Shown here piece by piece: positions 6,263 through 10,901 of a DNA stretch of 12,648 bases. Position 1 is the stretch's first letter, and every line of letters starts with the position of its first letter. Both the position numbers and the translations under genes were made by a program. Under the pieces are notes generated by a model. The model did not search any database, was not told the DNA's origin, and saw only the letters and a program-made list of their open reading frames with translations. Source of the stretch: Oscillospiraceae bacterium (lineage in GTDB: Bacteria > Bacillota > Clostridia > Oscillospirales > UBA644); contig SVMP01000051.1 of NCBI GenBank assembly GCA_015067385.1, positions 1 through 12,648 of the forward strand. The letters run 5' to 3'.

Positions 6263-6420
6263 TAATAAGTAAAGAGCAGATATAGGCTTAAAAACCTTTA
6301 TCTGCTCTTTCATATTTTAGCTGTATTTATACAATTTAGCTACGAAGTAATTTAGCTTTGCAACTTGTTGCAAAATTTAGCTGTGCGAAGCACTATTTAG
6401 CTGCACGCAGTGCAATTCAG
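6263..6420 (+). repeat. Structured repeat element, copy 1 (terminator hairpin plus ATTTAGCT-hairpin array)
   Basis: In plus orientation this starts TAATAAGTAA and continues with a 12-bp hairpin, arms 6271-6282 and 6299-6310 (core AGAGCAGAT/ATCTGCTCT), whose interior reads GGCTT...CCTTT. Five copies of TTTAGCT follow, at 6316, 6335, 6351, 6376 and 6396 (first bases), plus a degenerate AATTCAG at 6414-6420. Between them lie palindromes GTATTTATAC (6323-6332), ACGAAGT (6342-6348), TTGCAACTTGTTGCAA (6358-6373), GTGCGAAGCAC (6383-6393) and GCACGCAGTGC (6403-6413). The linkers stay nearly constant and the arms change while keeping complementarity. The right end overlaps the stop codon of trpB on the other strand. 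The same architecture recurs inverted at 9419-9527. Confidence 0.85.
6271..6310. terminator. Terminator-like hairpin after the lipoprotein gene (part of repeat copy 1)
   Basis: AAAGAGCAGATA (6271-6282) pairs perfectly with TATCTGCTCTTT (6299-6310), and AGG/CCT can extend the stem inward. On the plus strand the tail is CATATTTTAG. On the minus strand the arm ends CTCTTT and continues ACTTATTACC. The T-tracts are imperfect, but the position between two convergent genes fits a bidirectional terminator for the lipoprotein gene and for trpB. Confidence 0.65.
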
Positions 6421-7784
6421 TCGATCTTCGGCAGAGAAGCGAAGCCCTGTTCGAGTTCTGCGTCGGTGGGGATATAGTCGGACATAGTGCCCTTGTTGAA
6501 CTGTGTATATGCAGGCATATCGAAGTAGCCTGTACCTGTTAAACCGAAAAGAATGGTCTTCTGCTCGCCTGTTTCCTTGCATTTGAGCGCTTCATCGATA
6601 GCGGCACGGATAGCGTGAGAAGATTCGGGTGCGGGAAGAGTGCCTTCGCAGCGTGCGAACTGTACAGCCGCCTCGAAAACTTTCGTCTGCTCGTAGGAAC
6701 GTGCGGTCATGTAGCCGTCGTGGTAGAGCTTGGAAAGGATAGAGTTCATGCCGTGGTAACGAAGACCGCCCGCATGGTTGGAAGCAGGGATAAAGCCGCT
6801 GCCGAGGGTGTACATCTTCATAAGCGGAGTCATCTTGCCTGTGTCGCCGAAGTCGTAAGCGTATTTGCCTCTGGTAAGAGACGGGCAGGATGCAGGTTCA
6901 ACTGCGATAACTTCGGGATTTGTCTTGCCTGCGATCTTGTCAGCCATAAAGGGAGCGATAAGGCCGCCGAGGTTAGAGCCGCCGCCTGCACAGCCGATGA
7001 TGATATCGGGAGATACGCCGTATTTATCAAGCGCTGCTTTCGCTTCGAGACCGATAACGGACTGATGGAGCAGAACGTGGTTAAGAACGGAGCCGAGAAC
7101 GTATCTGGAATTTTCGTGTGTCATAACGTATTCAACAGCTTCGGAGATAGCGCAGCCGAGAGAGCCGCTGGTGCCGGGATGTTCTTCAAGAATACGTCTG
7201 CCTACTTCGGTAGTGTCGGACGGAGAGGGGATAACAGATGCGCCGTAAGTTTCGATAACGGCTTTTCTGTGAGGCTTCTGTTCAGCAGAACCCTTTACCA
7301 TATAGACCTGAAGATCGAGACCGAAGAAAGCGGTCGCCATAGCGAGAGCCGTACCCCACTGACCTGCGCCTGTTTCGGTCGCAAGATGTTTAATGCCCTG
7401 CTTTTTCGCATAGTAGACCTGCGCTGCGGCAGAGTTGAGCTTATGAGAGCCGGAGGTGTTGGAGCCTTCGAACTTATAATAGATATGTGCGGGCGTTCCG
7501 AGCATTTCTTCGAGGCAGTACGCACGGACAACGGGAGAGGGACGGAACATTCTGTAGAACGCTCTGATCTCTTCGGGGATCGCGATATAAGCTTCGGTGG
7601 TGTTGAGCTCCTGATCGACGAGGTCGGAGCAGAAGATCTCCGAAAGCTCTTCACGGGTGCAGGGTTTGCCTGTTTTGGGGTTGAGCATGGGATCGGGAAG
7701 TTCTTTCATGAACGGACGGAGGTCGAACCAAGCCTTTGGCAACTCGTCTTCGGAAAGATATATTTTATAAGGAACGTTTTTCAT
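6417..7784 (-). CDS. trpB: Tryptophan synthase beta chain, TrpB2 type
   Basis: A 455-residue PLP enzyme of the TrpB-like (TrpB2) branch, longer than the roughly 400-residue TrpB1 because of an N-terminal extension. It should make L-tryptophan from indole and L-serine in the cytoplasm. The PLP lysine is K115 in GSHKLN, the catalytic glutamate is E137 in ETGAGQWG (137-144), and the phosphate-binding loop is GGGSN (267-271). No trpA lies nearby, so it probably salvages free indole or works with a distant partner. GAGG lies about 12 nt before the ATG, 17 nt after the araM-like gene, so the two are cotranscribed under the T-box at about 9080-9358. The TGA stop lies inside the terminal degenerate unit of the adjacent repeat array. 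Confidence 0.92.
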   Translation of the reverse strand: MKNVPYKIYLSEDELPKAWFDLRPFMKELPDPMLNPKTGKPCTREELSEIFCSDLVDQELNTTEAYIAIPEEIRAFYRMFRPSPVVRAYCLEEMLGTPAHIYYKFEGSNTSGSHKLNSAAAQVYYAKKQGIKHLATETGAGQWGTALAMATAFFGLDLQVYMVKGSAEQKPHRKAVIETYGASVIPSPSDTTEVGRRILEEHPGTSGSLGCAISEAVEYVMTHENSRYVLGSVLNHVLLHQSVIGLEAKAALDKYGVSPDIIIGCAGGGSNLGGLIAPFMADKIAGKTNPEVIAVEPASCPSLTRGKYAYDFGDTGKMTPLMKMYTLGSGFIPASNHAGGLRYHGMNSILSKLYHDGYMTARSYEQTKVFEAAVQFARCEGTLPAPESSHAIRAAIDEALKCKETGEQKTILFGLTGTGYFDMPAYTQFNKGTMSDYIPTDAELEQGFASLPKID

Positions 7785-7801
7785 TATTATTTTACCTCAA
7801 T

Positions 7802-9061
7802 TCATATTTTTAACATCGGGCGCAATCTCGACAGAGTAATGCGGTTTCTCATGTATGCGTGGTAGTTCATAGCATCCGAAACGAGCTTGTCGTTCAGGTC
7901 TGCGTCTTTCGGGTCAACAGTTGCGCCTGCAACAGACATAAGACGGATAAGCTCTTCGGTTTCGGGAACGAATTTGTTGATGATCTCGGTGATCTGACGC
8001 CATCGTTCACGTAAAATTTCAGGGTCAATATCTTTTGTTATGGGGATCTTGTTCAATTCTTTAACATCACGGTAAAGATTCGGGCCGTACGCTTCTTCAA
8101 CAGGCTTCCAGTCGATAAATTCTTCACCCGGGAACACTTCTTTGATCTTTGCGAGCTTGCGGTATTCTTCCGCTATTTTAACGGTTGCGATACCGACGAG
8201 TTTGCCGTGATAATCGTGGTCTCCGAGAAGCTCAAGCTGTTTGATCTCCCAGAAATGAGCGATCATATGTTCAGCGCCAGAAGCAGGACGTGAAACTCCG
8301 ACAAGCGACATCGACAGCCCCGACAAAACAAGGGCTTCCATTGCGACTTTTGCGGCGGCTTCGTCGTTTGTTAAAAGCTTATCGGCAAGCGAAACGAGCG
8401 TATCGACAACATTCTCGACAAGCTCCGCAACGTTCTGACAGAAATATTCGCCCGTTATAAGCCTCGAAACTTCCCAGTCAACTCTCGCTATCTTTTTGCC
8501 TATAACATCGCCGAAGCCTGCGGCTTTCAGCTCAGCCGGCGCTGCGGCAAGAATTTTTGTATCCGCCATGATAACGGACGGCTGATTTGTTGAAAAAGTG
8601 ACTTTGAAGCCTTCGTCGCTTACGATGGGAGCAACGGACGATGCAAAACCGTCCATAGACGGTGCGGTGCCGAAGATCGCAAACGCTTTGTTTTCAAGGA
8701 ATGCGGCGTAACGGCAGATGTCGTTTACAGAACCCGTGCCGACGGAAAGAATACCGTCACAGCCGACAGAGAGGTCTCGAATAAATTTGACCTGCGACAC
8801 GAGCGGCTTCTTCATTATCGGATATATATATTTTTTAACGGAAAATCCGCTGTTTTCAAGGCTTTCCATGATCCCGTCTGCGGCGGCGAATGCAGGTTCG
8901 TCGGACACTAAAAGGATATTTTTCGGAAAACCGTTTTCTTTAAGGATCTTGCCTGCCTCGTGAACAACGCCGTTGTCTATCTCAACAGCTTTTATAACGG
9001 AAACGTGTTCCTTGCCGCACGGACAGTTCTTGTAACTTTCGAGAAGCACACTTAAATCCAT
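7802..9061 (-). CDS. sn-glycerol-1-phosphate dehydrogenase-like protein (AraM/EgsA family)
   Basis: A 419-residue NAD(P)-dependent dehydrogenase of the metal-dependent alcohol dehydrogenase superfamily. Its best-known relatives (Bacillus AraM, archaeal EgsA) reduce dihydroxyacetone phosphate to glycerol-1-phosphate. The nucleotide-binding region contains SVGTGSVNDICRY (106-118), followed by FGTAPSMDGFASSVAP (130-145). Probable metal ligands are D185 (GFGDVIGK), H265 (GAEHMIAHFWE) and H285 (DHDYHGKLVG). The N-terminal CPCGKEH (13-19) is an unusual cysteine pair just before the fold. AGAGG lies 8 nt before the ATG, which follows the T-box terminator closely. Cotranscription with a tryptophan synthase under a tRNA-Trp T-box suggests a role linked to tryptophan supply, so the real substrate may differ from glycerol-1-phosphate. 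Confidence 0.85.
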   Translation of the reverse strand: MDLSVLLESYKNCPCGKEHVSVIKAVEIDNGVVHEAGKILKENGFPKNILLVSDEPAFAAADGIMESLENSGFSVKKYIYPIMKKPLVSQVKFIRDLSVGCDGILSVGTGSVNDICRYAAFLENKAFAIFGTAPSMDGFASSVAPIVSDEGFKVTFSTNQPSVIMADTKILAAAPAELKAAGFGDVIGKKIARVDWEVSRLITGEYFCQNVAELVENVVDTLVSLADKLLTNDEAAAKVAMEALVLSGLSMSLVGVSRPASGAEHMIAHFWEIKQLELLGDHDYHGKLVGIATVKIAEEYRKLAKIKEVFPGEEFIDWKPVEEAYGPNLYRDVKELNKIPITKDIDPEILRERWRQITEIINKFVPETEELIRLMSVAGATVDPKDADLNDKLVSDAMNYHAYMRNRITLSRLRPMLKI

Positions 9062-9079
9062 AGTTCAACCTCTTTATAA

Positions 9080-9358
9080 ATAAAAAAATGCTCTTATCCC
9101 TCAACTAAAGGGACAAGAGACTTCTCCTGCGGTGCCACCCTTTTTCGCGGAGGATCTCCGCGCACTTTCGGCTACTCTGATCTGACATTCATAGCTCTGC
9201 CGCTTTGACGGTCGGCATCCGTCTCCCCTACTGACAATTTGCGTTCGGTTTGCCCTCATGAGTCCATTCGCCGAAGCGTCCGTCGCTGCGATCACACCGT
9301 CCGCAACTCTCTCTGCACGCCGTTTTTCGGGTACTACTCTCAATCATCGGTTTTATTA
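9080..9358 (-). promoter_or_regulatory. T-box riboswitch, tRNA-Trp specific, upstream of the araM-like gene and trpB
   Basis: On the minus strand the leader contains the diagnostic T-box sequence AGGGTGGCACCGC (9129-9141). In Stem I, TGAG (9339-9342) pairs with CTCA (9259-9262) and CCGAA (9326-9330) with TTCGG (9271-9275), enclosing the specifier loop. That loop holds AGTA on one side and GAA-UGG-A on the other. The codon UGG (9264-9266) specifies tryptophan. The bases after UGG in the T-box are C, which would pair with a G discriminator base, as expected for bacterial tRNA-Trp. An apical AGAGAG/GGTG pair of motifs, a Stem III hairpin CGCGGAG/CTCCGCG and a terminator complete the element. Antitermination would use AAAGGG of the T-box arm pairing with CCCTTT of the terminator. 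Expression should rise when tRNA-Trp is uncharged. Confidence 0.93.
9091..9119 (-). terminator. T-box controlled intrinsic terminator
   Basis: On the minus strand CTCTTGTCCCT (9109-9119) pairs with AGGGATAAGAG (9091-9101), 11 pairs with a single G-U, around a 7-nt loop. CATTTTTTT follows. The CCCTTT in the 5' arm is also the partner of the T-box AAAGGG, so terminator and antiterminator exclude each other. Confidence 0.93.
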
Positions 9359-9364
9359 CTGATT

Positions 9365-9393
9365 ATAATACCACTTTTACGGTTTTTTGTCAA
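9365..9393 (-). promoter_or_regulatory. Promoter of the T-box / araM-like / trpB operon
   Basis: On the minus strand a consensus TTGACA (9388-9393) and TATTAT (9365-9370) are spaced by exactly 17 bp. Transcription should start near 9358, a few bases before the T-box Stem I. Confidence 0.88.
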
Positions 9394-9418
9394 TAGAATC
9401 AGACAAAAGACACAGTTT

Positions 9419-9527
9419 GTTTATAAATAAACAGCTAAATAGACCTTCGGTCAGCTAAATTGTGTAAACACAGCTAAAAACAACAGAGCAGAAAAGGATC
9501 AAGCCAAAATCTGCTCTGTATTTATTA
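9419..9527 (-). repeat. Structured repeat element, copy 2 (inverted relative to copy 1)
   Basis: Read on the minus strand it begins TAATAAATAC, then a hairpin ACAGAGCAGA/TCTGCTCTGT (9510-9519 with 9483-9492) with interior GGCTT...CCTTT. The array follows: TTTAGCT, palindrome TGTGTTTACACA (9461-9472), ATTTAGCT (9453-9460), palindrome GACCGAAGGTC (9442-9452), ATTTAGCT (9433-9440), palindrome GTTTATTTATAAAC (9419-9432). Order, linker sequence, hairpin core and distance from the preceding stop codon match copy 1 at 6263-6420. It lies between the rsmG stop and the T-box promoter. Confidence 0.85.
9483..9519 (-). terminator. Terminator-like hairpin after rsmG (part of repeat copy 2)
   Basis: ACAGAGCAGA (9483-9492) and TCTGCTCTGT (9510-9519) are perfectly complementary over 10 bp with a 17-nt loop. 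On the minus strand the stem is followed by TGTTTTTAG, which is enough for a moderate intrinsic terminator of the secA-HAD-rsmG transcript, 40 nt after the rsmG stop. Confidence 0.7.
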
Positions 9528-9559
9528 TATTTCAGCTTTTAACGTACCGCAGGGACATA

Positions 9560-10264
9560 TCACTGTTCGCCGCGAATCGGTGAGCTTGTCGCTTTTCCTG
9601 CTTTTCGGGGGTAGCCTTTGGGCGTTTTTTTGATCTTTTTTATGATGACCATATTACGTTCGTCCGAGCCGAAAAGAATGGGGGTGTCGCCGCCGAGAAT
9701 ATCGATTGCCGCTTTCGCCTCTTCAAGCTCTTCTTTTGCCGCTATCGATTTGAGCGCAAGCATATAACCGCCCTCACGGACGAGCGGCAGGCAAAGTTCC
9801 GTTAAAGAAACGGTTCTTGCAACGGCACGGGAAAAAACTATATCAAATCTTTCCCTCAGCTCGCCCTTTGCCGCATCTTCTGCCCTGATATGCCTCGTTT
9901 CGCAGTTTTCAATGCCTGTTTTTTCGATAACAAGGTTCAGAAAATCGAGCCTTTTTCGGAGCGAATCGATAAGCTCCATTTTAATATCGGGGCGCATTAT
10001 CGCTATCGGAACGCCCGGAAAGCCCGCGCCTGTTCCGACATCCGCACATTCCGCACCGTTTTTTATGTATTCCGAGCGAAGCGGGAGAAGACTGTCGATA
10101 AAATGCCTTTCAACGATCTCCTTTTCTTCGGTTATCGCCGTCAGATTTATTTTTTGCGCCCATTCAACGAGCAGATCGCAGTAGTCTGAAAACTGCTGAG
10201 CCTTTTTTTCGTCGATCTCAATGCCTGCGGCAAGAAATCTTTCGGTTATAAATTCTTTTGTCAT
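9560..10264 (-). CDS. rsmG: 16S rRNA (guanine527-N7)-methyltransferase RsmG
   Basis: A 234-residue S-adenosylmethionine-dependent enzyme, formerly GidB, that methylates G527 of 16S rRNA in the small subunit. The SAM-binding motif is DVGTGAGFPGVP (residues 75-86), preceded by the family-specific ERHFIDSLLPL (52-62) and followed by MELIDSLRKRLDFLN (96-110). The FSRAVA segment further on is also typical. The C-terminus is basic (KKIKKTPKGYPRKAGK), as usual for the family. Its ATG starts one base after the TGA of the HAD gene with only a weak purine-rich SD, which suggests translational coupling. It is not next to mnmG (gidA) here, unlike the classic arrangement. Loss of this gene is known to give low-level streptomycin resistance in other bacteria. 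Confidence 0.95.
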   Translation of the reverse strand: MTKEFITERFLAAGIEIDEKKAQQFSDYCDLLVEWAQKINLTAITEEKEIVERHFIDSLLPLRSEYIKNGAECADVGTGAGFPGVPIAIMRPDIKMELIDSLRKRLDFLNLVIEKTGIENCETRHIRAEDAAKGELRERFDIVFSRAVARTVSLTELCLPLVREGGYMLALKSIAAKEELEEAKAAIDILGGDTPILFGSDERNMVIIKKIKKTPKGYPRKAGKATSSPIRGEQ

Positions 10265-10265
10265 A

Positions 10266-10883
10266 TCAATTCTTTTCGGACGCCGTAATTTCGTCCACTC
10301 TTCTTATCATGCTCTGCGGATCACGTTTGTCGAACACAAGACCGTAAAAGCCGAGCGCTTCTGCGGCTCTGATGTTAGCCTCGCTGTCGTCGATAAACAG
10401 ACATTCCTCGGCTTTCAGCCCGAATTTTTCGAGCAGACGGATATAGATCTCCCTGTCGGGTTTGAGCATTTTTTCTTCCGACGAGATAAGAATTCTGTCC
10501 ATCAGATCAAACGCAGGGCTGTTTTTGCGGTATTCGTGTATCGAAAGCGCCGCATTTGTCAGCATATACATTCCGTAACCACGCCCTTTAAGCTCTTTTA
10601 CAGCTTCATAAGAGCCTTCGATCGGAAGAAAATATTTGTACCAATTATAAAGAACATCCCTGCAAAGCCCGTGATATTCTTCGGGAACACGTTCGCAGAT
10701 GCCTTTGAGCGCAGTTTCCTCATCGGTAACGCCCTTGTCAAGCTCAAGCCATTCCTTGTTCGAGAAAAGCTCGGTGCAGAGGATGTCGAGAGCCTTCTCG
10801 TCTTTCGTAAAGAAGCTTGCCATTTTTCTCGGGTCAAAGTCAAGAATGACGTTGCCCATATCAAAAACTATATTTTTAAGCAT
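10266..10883 (-). CDS. HAD family hydrolase (YihX-like sugar or nucleotide phosphatase)
   Basis: A 205-residue phosphatase of the haloacid dehalogenase superfamily. Motif I is FDMGNVILDFD with the nucleophile D8. The position of the usual second Asp is Gly10, as in YihX-type proteins (DLGNV). Motif II is MLTN with T109, motif III has K141 (KMLKPD), and motif IV is FIDDSEAN with D165/D166. Residues from about 16 to 85 form the helical cap. A good GGGGAGAG lies just before the ATG, 18 nt after secA, and the stop is one base from the rsmG start, so it belongs to the secA-rsmG transcript. The substrate cannot be read from the sequence. Small phosphosugars are typical for the group. Confidence 0.88.
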   Translation of the reverse strand: MLKNIVFDMGNVILDFDPRKMASFFTKDEKALDILCTELFSNKEWLELDKGVTDEETALKGICERVPEEYHGLCRDVLYNWYKYFLPIEGSYEAVKELKGRGYGMYMLTNAALSIHEYRKNSPAFDLMDRILISSEEKMLKPDREIYIRLLEKFGLKAEECLFIDDSEANIRAAEALGFYGLVFDKRDPQSMIRRVDEITASEKN

Positions 10884-10901
10884 TTTCTCTCCCCTTTTAG
10901 A

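Noticed and set aside
6316..6420. Possible CRISPR array (regular short repeats with variable spacers)
   Set aside because: The repeats are only 7-9 bases, the spacers are 7-16 bases and are themselves palindromes, and there are no cas genes. The pattern is a hairpin array, not CRISPR.
6615..7865. A 416-residue open frame on the plus strand
   Set aside because: It is antisense to trpB and the end of the araM-like gene, has a Cys/Arg/Phe-rich composition typical of shadow frames, and has no family match.
9101..9343. An 80-residue open frame on the minus strand upstream of the araM-like gene
   Set aside because: It lies entirely within the T-box leader, is Arg-rich with no recognisable domain, and its bases are explained by RNA structure.
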